Origin: Planctomycetota bacterium
GTDB taxonomy: Bacteria; Planctomycetota; Planctomycetia; Pirellulales; Pirellulaceae
Length of the DNA stretch: 6,216 nt
Direction: 5' to 3'
NCBI GenBank assembly: GCA_026692885.1
Contig: JAPLNJ010000046.1
Location: 1 to 6,216, forward strand
Part shown: positions 1 to 5,390 of the stretch, piece after piece
How positions within the stretch are numbered: position 1 is the first letter of the stretch
Layout of the letters: every line of letters starts with the position of its first letter
Translations under genes and position numbers: made by a program
The notes under the pieces: generated by a model
Told to the model about the DNA's origin: nothing
Databases searched by the model: none
What the model saw: the letters and a program-made list of their open reading frames with translations, nothing else

Positions 1-27
1 TCTGAGACCCTCACGGCCTTTCCCGTC

Positions 28-552
28 TCAAAGAATCCGGGCCGCATCAAGTAGGTCTGCGGCAAAGTCCCAATCCACCTCGTTTGCGTACCGTTTGTCC
101 TTTCCGTCCTCACAGATCTGTTCCAGTTGCCGCCAGCACGCTTCCTCGTCCCACGAGAGCAGTTCCAGGCGTCGGCTGAGGCAATTCTTCAGGTCACCGT
201 AGAAGCGGCACGTTTCGAGGATCTCTGATTCCCGTGGAAGAAGCAGTGCCGGATCAGCGTCAAGGATTACTCGGTTGAGGTTGAAGATGTAGTTCTCGTA
301 GCGTTCGGCGGTGGGATCTTGAAGTTCTTCAACGACCCAAGAAATTGTTTCTTCCGTGTACCGCAGATGCACGGAACCCCCGACTAGCTGGTAGGCATCT
401 TCCCGGCCGTATTTTTCGACGGCCTGGATCACCAAGGGAACGACACCTTCGTCCTCGCTGTAGCAATCATCGAAGTACCTCACGGCCCGCTGCCGGATCT
501 CCAGTTGGGGGTGCAAGATCGCCTGCTTGATTTTCTCTTCCGAAAGCCTCAT
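28..552 (-). CDS. HEAT-like helical protein, uncharacterised, possibly 3'-truncated
   Basis: A 174-residue soluble protein of unknown function, with no signal peptide or membrane segment. It is acidic and predicted almost entirely helical. The first 45 residues (around 'HPQLEIRQRAVRYF' and 'VVPLVIQAVEKYG') look like a HEAT-type helix pair, suggesting a scaffold or protein-binding role; this is inference from pattern, not a confirmed domain. The ATG at 552-550 is preceded by GAGGA (558-562) five bases upstream, which supports this start. It begins 19 bases after the 101-residue gene at 572-877, so the two are probably co-transcribed. From memory, planctomycete proteins that begin 'MRLSEE.IK.AI.HP' are considerably longer, so the TGA at 30-28 may be a premature stop: the codons after it, still in frame, read D-G-K-G-R-E-G-L-R, which resembles continued coding. 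The window ends too soon to decide. Confidence 0.72.
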   Translation of the reverse strand: MRLSEEKIKQAILHPQLEIRQRAVRYFDDCYSEDEGVVPLVIQAVEKYGREDAYQLVGGSVHLRYTEETISWVVEELQDPTAERYENYIFNLNRVILDADPALLLPRESEILETCRFYGDLKNCLSRRLELLSWDEEACWRQLEQICEDGKDKRYANEVDWDFAADLLDAARIL

Positions 553-571
553 GCAATTCCTCGTTTTCTTG

Positions 572-877
572 TCATTCGCAGTCGATTGAGTACGACGCCA
601 GTCTCCGGTTGTCGTTGTCTCGGACGAAGACGACCATCTTGCCGGACCTTTGTGCCTGCTCGTATTCCTCAGCCAGCGTCACCTGCGATTCTGCCGATAG
701 CTCGCTCTTGAAGTCTTCGTACGGATAGGCGTAGATCTGCTTTTCTTGAATGTCGAAGAGCATGACCGGCCTTTTTGCTTCGTGTTGCTGGTAAGCCGCC
801 GTCACATGCTCCAGATACTCGCTGAGGGCATCGAACAGGTAGTCCCCCACGTCATTCTTGCGTGTTCCATTCTCCAT
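572..877 (-). CDS. Conserved small protein of unknown function
   Basis: A 101-residue soluble, acidic protein with no signal peptide, membrane segment or recognisable catalytic motif. It has a helical N-terminal third ('YLFDALSEYLEHVTAAYQ'), then a strand-rich part ('PVMLFDIQEKQIYAYPYEDF'), a helix around 'SQVTLAEEYEQAQRSG' and a final strand pair ('KMVVFVRDNDNRRLASYSI'). It has the look of a conserved planctomycete family, and I recall similar 'IYAYPYE.F' proteins there, but no function is known to me. The gene follows the broken MBL-fold gene by 23 bases and precedes the HEAT-like gene by 19 bases, so all three probably share a transcript. A GGAG lies upstream of the ATG, but about 12 bases away, which is longer than ideal. 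I see no better in-frame start. Confidence 0.72.
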   Translation of the reverse strand: MENGTRKNDVGDYLFDALSEYLEHVTAAYQQHEAKRPVMLFDIQEKQIYAYPYEDFKSELSAESQVTLAEEYEQAQRSGKMVVFVRDNDNRRLASYSIDCE

Positions 878-900
878 CGCTTGCTTTTGACTCCTAAGCC

Positions 901-1319
901 TTACGATTTTCGTTTCGAACCGTGGTGGTGCAGGCAGCCAATTATTTCCACGATGTCGGGGCCGCCTGCCTGTTTGCTACATGACTCCCAGAATCCAACC
1001 TTCCAGTTCGGCCCTTTTGCAATCCGTCCAACTCCCATCCTGACGAACCCGTCGCCAAAGCCTTCCGTCATCTTGACAATCGCCTTCTCGCCAGAGCAGT
1101 GTGTCGCCCCCACCTTCTGGACGCCCAGCCCTTTCAGGTCATCGACCACTCGCTGTAAGTCCTCATCCGAGTGGTTCAGCAGGTGTGTGCCTCCCAAGAC
1201 CATGAAGATGTCCCGGCCAAGTTCTTCCTTCGCCTTCTTGGTAATAGCGACTACCCCATCGGGGACCATGCGGACAGAACCACGGCCCATCCGAACACCG
1301 CAACGATACGCTTGCCCAC
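901..1319 (-). pseudogene. MBL-fold hydrolase remnant: signal peptide joined out of frame to the C-terminal domain
   Basis: The original start survives. A GTG at 1319-1317 sits seven bases after a perfect AGGAGG and opens 'MGKRIVAVFGWAVVLSAW', a good signal-peptide n- and h-region, but this frame stops at TAG 1253-1251. A different frame then encodes 'PDGVVAITKKAKEELG', 'MVLGGTHLL', 'ATHCSGEKAI' and 'FGDGFVRMGVG'. These are the C-terminal hallmarks of the COG1237-type metallo-beta-lactamase-fold proteins (annotated as relatives of dihydropterin ribofuranosyl-aminobenzene phosphate synthase), including the His of the THC(S/T)G metal motif. The N-terminal metal motif (HxHxDH) and most of the family's length are absent. 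The simplest reading is an internal out-of-frame deletion near 1253-1262. The C-terminal frame is open upstream to alternative starts near 1338, but that N-terminus ('DRRIDRGQAYRCGV') looks like out-of-frame sequence. The protein cannot be an active hydrolase as it stands. The tail after 'VGRIAK' is longer than I expect and may be read-through. Confidence 0.75.
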
Positions 1320-1326
1320 GGTCGAT

Positions 1327-1332
1327 CCTCCT
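1327..1332 (-). promoter_or_regulatory. Ribosome binding site of the broken MBL-fold gene
   Basis: A perfect AGGAGG on the minus strand lies seven bases before the GTG at 1319-1317. It fixes the ancestral start and shows that the signal-peptide frame, not the longer C-terminal frame, was the translated one. It is the strongest Shine-Dalgarno match in the window, yet it now drives only a 22-codon peptide. Confidence 0.6.
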
Positions 1333-1377
1333 GTCCACAGTTGGTCACTAATCGCTTACGCACAAACGGCACCGCCA

Positions 1378-1406
1378 AGTTTACCAGTCACGGCTGGTGG
1401 CAACAA
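1378..1406 (-). promoter_or_regulatory. Weak candidate sigma-70-like promoter for the 901-1319 / 572-877 / 28-552 run
   Basis: On the minus strand, TTGTTG (1406-1401) and TAAACT (1383-1378, preceded by TGG as in an extended -10) are separated by exactly 17 bases. They would start transcription about 50 bases before the GTG at 1319. The -35 matches consensus at only three of six positions and planctomycete promoters are poorly defined, so this is a suggestion based on spacing and position. Confidence 0.2.
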
Positions 1407-1793
1407 TCAACCACAGGTCAGGACAAGAAAGAACTGGCTTTAGGTTACTGGGGCTGGAGTGGCGGCTGTTGCTGGTATCCTCGCCGCTCGTCGATGCAGT
1501 TCAGGTAGTGATCGACTATCATTTCTATTCTTCGACTCCGCCCTGATCGTGGTGGGCTGCGACCACCGGCTGGCGGATCGTGTCCCTTGGGCGGTAATGT
1601 TGCTGGCGATGGAGTCCGCTGTGGAAGACCAGCCACCGGAGAACTGACCCATGGCCTAGGGTGCTGCAAAGTTGGGGTTGGCGCAGGAAAGCCATCGGGC
1701 AGGTATTGTTTACGGAAGTTAGCTTGTCGAGCCTTTTGCTGGCCCTGGTATCAAACGGCTTTTCGGGTGTTGGCATTCCCTTTGGCGTTTAAC
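1384..1793. other. Gene-free stretch, about 410 bases
   Basis: Nothing supportable was found here. Open frames exist on both strands (for example an 83-codon minus-strand frame at 1776-1525 starting 'MPTPEKPFDTRASKRL', and Pro/Arg-rich frames at 1445-1669), but they overlap one another, lack ribosome binding sites and match no family I know. The minus-strand frame changes suggest this could be a heavily degraded gene, but I cannot name one. Apart from the weak promoter candidate at its left end, no hairpin, RNA gene or repeat stands out. Confidence 0.4.
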
Positions 1794-1977
1794 GAATGCC
1801 CCCGGCTTGCCCGGGGGATACTTACGTTCGTCGCTACACACAAGCCCTACTCCTCACTCCCCCGTTTCGCCCGCGGCGGCGAAGCCGCCGCGGGCGAAAC
1901 GGGGGAGTGAGGCGACGCGGGGGAGCGCCTCGCGTAGCTGCGAACGTGAGCTTCCACGGGGCAAGCCCGTGGCATCC
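1794..1977. repeat. Large nested palindromic repeat (REP/MITE-like), three hairpins
   Basis: The element is symmetric at three scales. At the centre is a perfect inverted repeat with 29-bp arms (1852-1880 and 1884-1912) around a 3-base GAA loop, very GC rich. The outer arms (about 1794-1837 and 1934-1977) are imperfect inverted copies of each other; for instance 1821-1837 and the complement of 1934-1950 agree at 14 of 17 positions. Each outer arm also folds alone: CCCCCGG/CCGGGGG (1799-1805, 1811-1817) with loop CTTGC, and CCACGGG/CCCGTGG (1954-1960, 1966-1972) with loop GCAAG. The two loops are complementary in sense, as expected for inverted copies. No transposase is present, so any mobility would be in trans. 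From memory, similar GGCTTGCC...ACGTTCG palindromes recur between genes in planctomycetes; that is not verifiable here. I see no clear target-site duplication. Frames read through it (such as '..PRFARGG.AAAGETGE') are repeat artefacts, not genes. Confidence 0.85.
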
Positions 1978-2021
1978 AATTCACAGAACCATGAAATCTC
2001 ATTCTTTACGCAAATCGCCCC

Positions 2022-2192
2022 GAAAACCGTTTGGCCCTGGTGACGCCCGCCAGTTTTGAAGTCGGACGGCACTTGATCGAAGGGCTGAAGAATCCCACGG
2101 TAGTTCGAGACACGACGGCCCCGAACGTGTTCTCGATTCGGCCGCTGGGAGTGAAGAAAGCGGTCCAGAAAGCCATCGACAGCACCGGATGA
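2022..2192 (+). pseudogene. C-terminal remnant of an NAD(P)-binding SDR / NmrA-like protein
   Basis: An open frame ending at TGA 2190-2192 encodes 'LALVTPASFEVGRHLIEGL', then 'KNPTVVRDTTAPNVFSIRP' and 'LGVKKAVQKAIDSTG'. The order (W)VxLVTP...RPL(I/V)EGL(R/K)N..VVRD....F.IRPLG..EAV..A(I/L) is the familiar C-terminus of atypical SDR oxidoreductases with NAD(P)H-binding/NmrA-like folds, which are usually 300 residues or more. Only about 50 residues survive; the whole Rossmann domain with its GxxGxxG motif is missing. An in-frame TGA at 1992-1994 closes the frame upstream. A GTG at 2040 could start a 50-codon peptide but has no ribosome binding site. Homology appears to begin about 45 bases beyond the palindromic repeat at 1794-1977, so the repeat or its arrival may be linked to the truncation. 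The stop faces that of uvsE 10 bases away. Confidence 0.68.
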
Positions 2193-2202
2193 AATCCACC
2201 CT

Positions 2203-3123
2203 TCAGGCTCGTGGCTTCCTGGGCCTGCGCCGCCCCGCCAGTTCCCGCTTCAACTTCAGCACGGCCACTTCCTTGGCCTTGGCTTCAACTTCCACGGTCA
2301 CATCCAGGTTCAACCAACAGTCCGGGAAGTCCGTCACGTCGATGAAGTCGTGATGGCTTCCGGGTCTTGAACCGTTCCAACCGTTGATGGGACTGGAAAT
2401 ATGGAACAGCGGTTCCCGATCCCACGTGCCGATGGCTTGTTCGGTGGCTTGTTCCACCGACAGCCCGTCACGGTTGCAACGGTGATGATGCACGTCGTAG
2501 ACCAGCGGGATGCCGGTGGCTCGACAAATCGGCAGGAGATTAGCGGGCGTGAAAAGCTTGTCGTCATTTTCGACGGTCAATCGGCTCTTGGCCCGGCGTG
2601 ACAACCGTTTCAGGCTGCGGGCAAGATCGGCCAACGCCTTCTGCTTGTCACCGAATGCACCGCCGCCGTGGATGTTGATTACGTCGGCCCCGATCCAGGT
2701 GGCGACCTCGGCCTGATATTCCAGTTCCCGGATCGACGCCTCGACCACTTCAGGACGCTGGGAGTTCAGCACCACGAATTGATCGGGATGGAAACATGTC
2801 CGCAATCCGTGACGCTTGGCGAAGGCCCCGCAATCCTTGAAGCGGCGGACGATGGCCTTGCCCTGGGGGAGTTCGTCCATGCAGTAGCCCACTTGCGGGT
2901 GGGTTTTCAAGGGGAGGACTTGGCTGTTGATCCTGAAGCAGCCGATGCCGCTTGCGGCGCAGAAGTGCAGTGCGGTCAGGAGCGCCTCGGCGTTGGCCAT
3001 GCAGAGGCCCGACAGCTTTACCAGGGCATCGGCCCGTTTCATCTTGCCGCTAGCGGTGGCGGTCGTGGTGCCGAACTTGATTGGCTCGTCACGGAAGATG
3101 CAGCAGAGGCCGAGGCGGATCAT
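2203..3123 (-). CDS. uvsE: UV-damage endonuclease UvsE (UVDE family)
   Basis: A TIM-barrel, metal-dependent endonuclease that nicks DNA immediately 5' of UV photoproducts and other distorting lesions, starting an excision pathway independent of UvrABC. Taking the ATG at 3123-3121 (306 residues), the family motifs appear in order: 'RLGLCC' near the start, 'FRINSQVLPLKTHP' (63-76), 'FHPDQFVVLNS' (His112), 'INIHGGG' (His152), 'TVENDD' (Glu185), 'VYDVHHH' (Asp210, His213), 'FHISSP' (His241), 'GSHHDFID' (His257) and a late Glu (278/280). Nearly all expected metal ligands are present. The position two before His241, where Bacillus and Thermus enzymes have a metal-bridging modified Lys, is Leu. A GTG at 3204 would add 27 residues and start only 6 bases after the lipoprotein stop; I prefer the ATG because family members of this type begin 'MIRLG'. 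The tail is basic (RRRPRKPRA). It is probably co-transcribed with the lipoprotein gene. Confidence 0.92.
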   Translation of the reverse strand: MIRLGLCCIFRDEPIKFGTTTATASGKMKRADALVKLSGLCMANAEALLTALHFCAASGIGCFRINSQVLPLKTHPQVGYCMDELPQGKAIVRRFKDCGAFAKRHGLRTCFHPDQFVVLNSQRPEVVEASIRELEYQAEVATWIGADVINIHGGGAFGDKQKALADLARSLKRLSRRAKSRLTVENDDKLFTPANLLPICRATGIPLVYDVHHHRCNRDGLSVEQATEQAIGTWDREPLFHISSPINGWNGSRPGSHHDFIDVTDFPDCWLNLDVTVEVEAKAKEVAVLKLKRELAGRRRPRKPRA

Positions 3124-3210
3124 GACCGCCCCCAGTTCATCCAGGTGATGCTTAGTTGAATTCGCCGCATGGGATAACGCTCGAAAGCCAATCTTCGCCA
3201 CCACGACGGC

Positions 3211-3831
3211 TCACTTGACCCGTTCCAGCTTCAGCACATCCTTGGAGAAGAGGTCATTACCGGCTGTGGTGATGAACTTGGTCAAGTTCTCGGTCGTGTC
3301 GGTGAACGACACCCTGGTGTTCCCGTCCTGGTCCTTATTGATCTTGCCCTTGATCTTCCCAGCCTCGACGGCTCGTTTCTTCGCATCACCATCCATCCAC
3401 TGGATCGCCAGCGTGTCCCCCGTCACCTGATACCGCAGGATCAGGTAGGTGTTGACGGTTTCATCCGTCCAGCCCTGCTCCTCCACCAGCTTGACCTTCG
3501 GCTCCGTGCCATCGGTGACGTTCAGGTACGTCTTGTCGCCAATAGTCGTGGGGAACAGCAGCAGTGGCTCGATCTGCTCCGTCGTACCATCCGACTTTCG
3601 GCTGCTGCCCGCCACCCGCATAACGGACGCCGGAAATTTGCCCCCGGCAGGGGCAAAGCGGTAGTCGTTCACCTCGCCAGACTCGCTCCGTTGTCGCCAG
3701 ACCCCCGCCAACCGTTCGTCCGCCTTGGACTTGCCTGGGTCCGACAGCGGAACTGTGGAATCGAAACAGGATGTGAACAGCAGGCACGCTGCCGCCATCG
3801 ACACCGCCACAGAAATTTGTCTTGTCGTCAT
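3211..3831 (-). CDS. Putative lipoprotein, uncharacterised
   Basis: A 206-residue exported protein. Residues 1-22 form a lipoprotein signal peptide: a short polar start with Arg4, hydrophobic 'VAVSMAAACLLF', and lipobox L-F-T-S-C with Cys22 as the likely lipidated residue. The mature part has no further membrane segment, is rich in predicted beta strands, and carries 'LAGVWRQRSESGEVNDYRF' near residues 41-59, the kind of opening seen in lipocalin-like small beta-barrel proteins, then 'LLLFPTTIGDKTYLNVT' and 'NTYLILRYQVTGDTLAIQWM'. I do not know a function; I recall similar planctomycete lipoproteins. AAAGGAG lies six bases before the ATG, so the start is secure. The stop is 6 bases from an alternative uvsE start and 87 bases from the preferred one, suggesting one transcript, though a link to DNA repair is not implied. 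Confidence 0.82.
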   Translation of the reverse strand: MTTRQISVAVSMAAACLLFTSCFDSTVPLSDPGKSKADERLAGVWRQRSESGEVNDYRFAPAGGKFPASVMRVAGSSRKSDGTTEQIEPLLLFPTTIGDKTYLNVTDGTEPKVKLVEEQGWTDETVNTYLILRYQVTGDTLAIQWMDGDAKKRAVEAGKIKGKINKDQDGNTRVSFTDTTENLTKFITTAGNDLFSKDVLKLERVK

Positions 3832-3837
3832 GGGATG

Positions 3838-3844
3838 CTCCTTT
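3838..3844 (-). promoter_or_regulatory. Ribosome binding site of the lipoprotein gene
   Basis: AAAGGAG on the minus strand, six bases before the ATG at 3831-3829. This good match at good spacing fixes the start and places the signal peptide exactly at the N-terminus. Confidence 0.65.
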
Positions 3845-3875
3845 CAGTTACAATCATTCTACAGCTTCGCCGCCG

Positions 3876-3959
3876 ATGGACCTACCCGTCCCCGGCATCA
3901 AGCGGTCCTATGACGCCGATCTCGCTAAGTGGCTGGAAAAGAACAAGTCCGTAGTTTGA
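3876..3959 (+). pseudogene. Short coding tail, possible 3' remnant of an unknown gene
   Basis: The frame reads M-D-L-P-V-P-G-I-K-R-S-Y-D-A-D-L-A-K-W-L-E-K-N-K-S-V-V then TGA (3957-3959). Charged and amphipathic residues, including 'YDADLAKWLEKN', look like the C-terminal helix of a real protein rather than random sequence. No ribosome binding site precedes the ATG. The frame is open a little further upstream but then runs into the lipoprotein's start region on the other strand. It may be the last codons of a gene whose body was deleted. I do not recognise the family. Its stop lies two bases before the palindrome at 3962-4020. Confidence 0.3.
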
Positions 3960-3961
3960 TC

Positions 3962-4020
3962 GTAGGACGGATTGGCACTTCGGCCCGATGTTTCGGGGCC
4001 GAAGTGCCAATCCGTCCTAC
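3962..4020. repeat. Perfect long hairpin, 25-bp arms
   Basis: Arms 3962-3986 and 3996-4020 are perfectly complementary, starting GTAGGACGGATTGGCAC and ending with its complement, around a 9-base loop (GATGTTTCG). The pairing stops sharply at both ends. It lacks the T-run of a classic intrinsic terminator, although such a stem could still block transcription or protect a transcript end on either strand. The sequence is unrelated to the 1794-1977 element. I recall GTAGGACGGA...TCCGTCCTAC palindromes as dispersed repeats in planctomycete genomes, but cannot confirm it here. It separates the divergent lipoprotein/uvsE unit from the plus-strand transporter. Confidence 0.8.
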
Positions 4021-4124
4021 CACCGATCTGCCAGGTTATTTCTTTACAGCCACTAAGCGGATGCCACCACCGTTACCACCACAGCCAGAGTTCACGTCCC
4101 CACCCGACGCCGCATCAAGCTGCC

Positions 4125-5390
4125 ATGCCATCAGACGCAACCCAACTCCCGGCAACTCGAACACTGAACGCTGATGGATGGCGGCTTTTTGCCACCCGCT
4201 GTATTCGCCTCTTCGCCTACGGCTTCCTGTCCGTTGTGCTGGTCCTGTACCTCAAGTCAATTGGCCTGAACAATGAGCGGGTGGGACTGCTGCTCACGTT
4301 GACGTTGTTGGGAGACACCGCCATCTCGCTGTGGATCACCACCACGGCGGATCGAGTCGGCAGGCGCAAAATGCTGATCGTCGGTGCCGTGCTGATGCTT
4401 CTGGCAGGCATCGTCTTCGCCGTCACCAAAGACTTCTGGTGGCTCCTGGTCGCCGCCACCATCGGCGTGATCAGTCCCAGTGGCAACGAAGTCGGCCCGT
4501 TCTTGTCCATCGAACAAGCTGTCCTGTCGCAACTCGTCACCGACCGGCAACGCACGGTCGTGTTTGCTTGGTACAACTTGGTCGGATCGCTGGCAACGGC
4601 GTTGGGTGCGTTGGCCGGTGGAGCAGTTTGTCAGGCAACCGCTCACTCCGGCCTGGAAGGACCGGACATTTATCGTCCCGTGGTTCTGGGGTATGGGGCT
4701 TTCGGCTTCGTACTTGCCGTCATCTTCCTGGGGCTGTCCCCGAAGACGGAGATCGCTGTCCATGCAGAAGCAACAACCACGCCCCAAGGAAGCCGATTCG
4801 GGCTGCATCAGTCGAAAGGCATCGTCGCTCGTCTAGCCGGACTTTTTGCCTTGGATGCCTTCGGTGGAGGGTTTGTCATCCAGAGCGTGGTGGCCTACTG
4901 GTTCCATGTTCGTTTCGGCGTCGAGCCAGTCACGTTGGGCGGCATCTTCTTCGGAGCCAACGTGCTGGCCGGATTGTCGTCGTTGGCGGCCGTTTGGCTG
5001 GCCCGTCGCTTCGGCCTGATCAACACGATGGTTTTCACCCACTTGCCGTCCAACGTTCTGTTGATGCTCGTGCCATGGATGCCCAATCTGCCCTGGGCCA
5101 TCACGGTGCTGATGATACGCTTCAGCATTTCGCAGATGGACGTGCCGACCCGCCAGTCCTACACGATGGCTGTGGTCGCACCCGAAGAACGCGCGGCGGC
5201 ATCCGGTGTGACCGGCGTGGCTCGGTCGATTGGTGCGTCCGTCTCGCCGCTGCTGGCGGCGCTGCTCGTGGGAAACCCGGCCTGGGCCAGCCTGCCGTTC
5301 TTCCTGTCGGGTGGCATCAAGATCATTTACGATCTGCTGCTGTATCGCAGCTTCGTCACCCACAAGCCGCCCGAAGAAGCTGCTAAGTAA
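4125..5390 (+). CDS. MFS transporter
   Basis: A 421-residue inner-membrane secondary transporter with about 12 membrane segments in two halves around a central cytoplasmic loop (about 206-232). Residues 64-82 carry the MFS motif A: Asp64, then 'ADRVGRRK' in the loop between segments 2 and 3. Further landmarks are 'GNEVGPFLSIEQAVLSQL' (120-137), 'VFAWYNLVGSLATALGALAGG' (segments 4-5), 'DVPTRQSYTMAVV' (339-351) and 'EERAAASGVTGVARSIGASVSPLL' (354-377). Length is typical for the superfamily. The substrate cannot be told from sequence; drug or metabolite efflux is possible. I chose the ATG at 4125, since 'MPSDATQ...' leads into the first membrane segment. The open frame reaches back to a TTG at 3972, but that start lies inside the palindrome and would add a non-membrane, His/Pro-rich extension. 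No clear Shine-Dalgarno precedes 4125, so the transcript may be translated without one. A phosphatase remnant follows 29 bases downstream on the same strand. Confidence 0.88.
   Translation: MPSDATQLPATRTLNADGWRLFATRCIRLFAYGFLSVVLVLYLKSIGLNNERVGLLLTLTLLGDTAISLWITTTADRVGRRKMLIVGAVLMLLAGIVFAVTKDFWWLLVAATIGVISPSGNEVGPFLSIEQAVLSQLVTDRQRTVVFAWYNLVGSLATALGALAGGAVCQATAHSGLEGPDIYRPVVLGYGAFGFVLAVIFLGLSPKTEIAVHAEATTTPQGSRFGLHQSKGIVARLAGLFALDAFGGGFVIQSVVAYWFHVRFGVEPVTLGGIFFGANVLAGLSSLAAVWLARRFGLINTMVFTHLPSNVLLMLVPWMPNLPWAITVLMIRFSISQMDVPTRQSYTMAVVAPEERAAASGVTGVARSIGASVSPLLAALLVGNPAWASLPFFLSGGIKIIYDLLLYRSFVTHKPPEEAAK

Noticed and set aside
3..30. Inverted repeat TGAGAC/GTCTCA at the end of the HEAT-like gene as a terminator
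   Set aside because: It has only six base pairs, a 16-base loop and no T-run.
746..1351. A 201-codon plus-strand open frame
   Set aside because: It runs antisense to the 101-residue gene and to the conserved MBL-fold C-terminus, has no ribosome binding site and has a Pro/Ser/Arg-rich composition typical of a shadow frame.
1525..1776. An 83-codon minus-strand frame
   Set aside because: It has no usable ribosome binding site or family match, and composition changes abruptly along it. It might be part of a dead gene, but I cannot support that.
1794..2072. Small open frames through the GC-rich repeat
   Set aside because: They exist in several frames on both strands because the palindrome has few stops. 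They are repeat artefacts.
2668..3159. A 163-codon plus-strand open frame
   Set aside because: It is the complement of uvsE, whose motifs are unambiguous on the minus strand.
3972..4124. N-terminal extension of the MFS protein from a TTG
   Set aside because: The start lies inside the palindrome arm and the added 51 residues are His/Pro-rich with no membrane character.
4331..5386. A 351-codon plus-strand open frame
   Set aside because: It overlaps the MFS gene in another frame. Its Arg/Gly/His-rich composition is a GC-bias artefact and it has no family signature.
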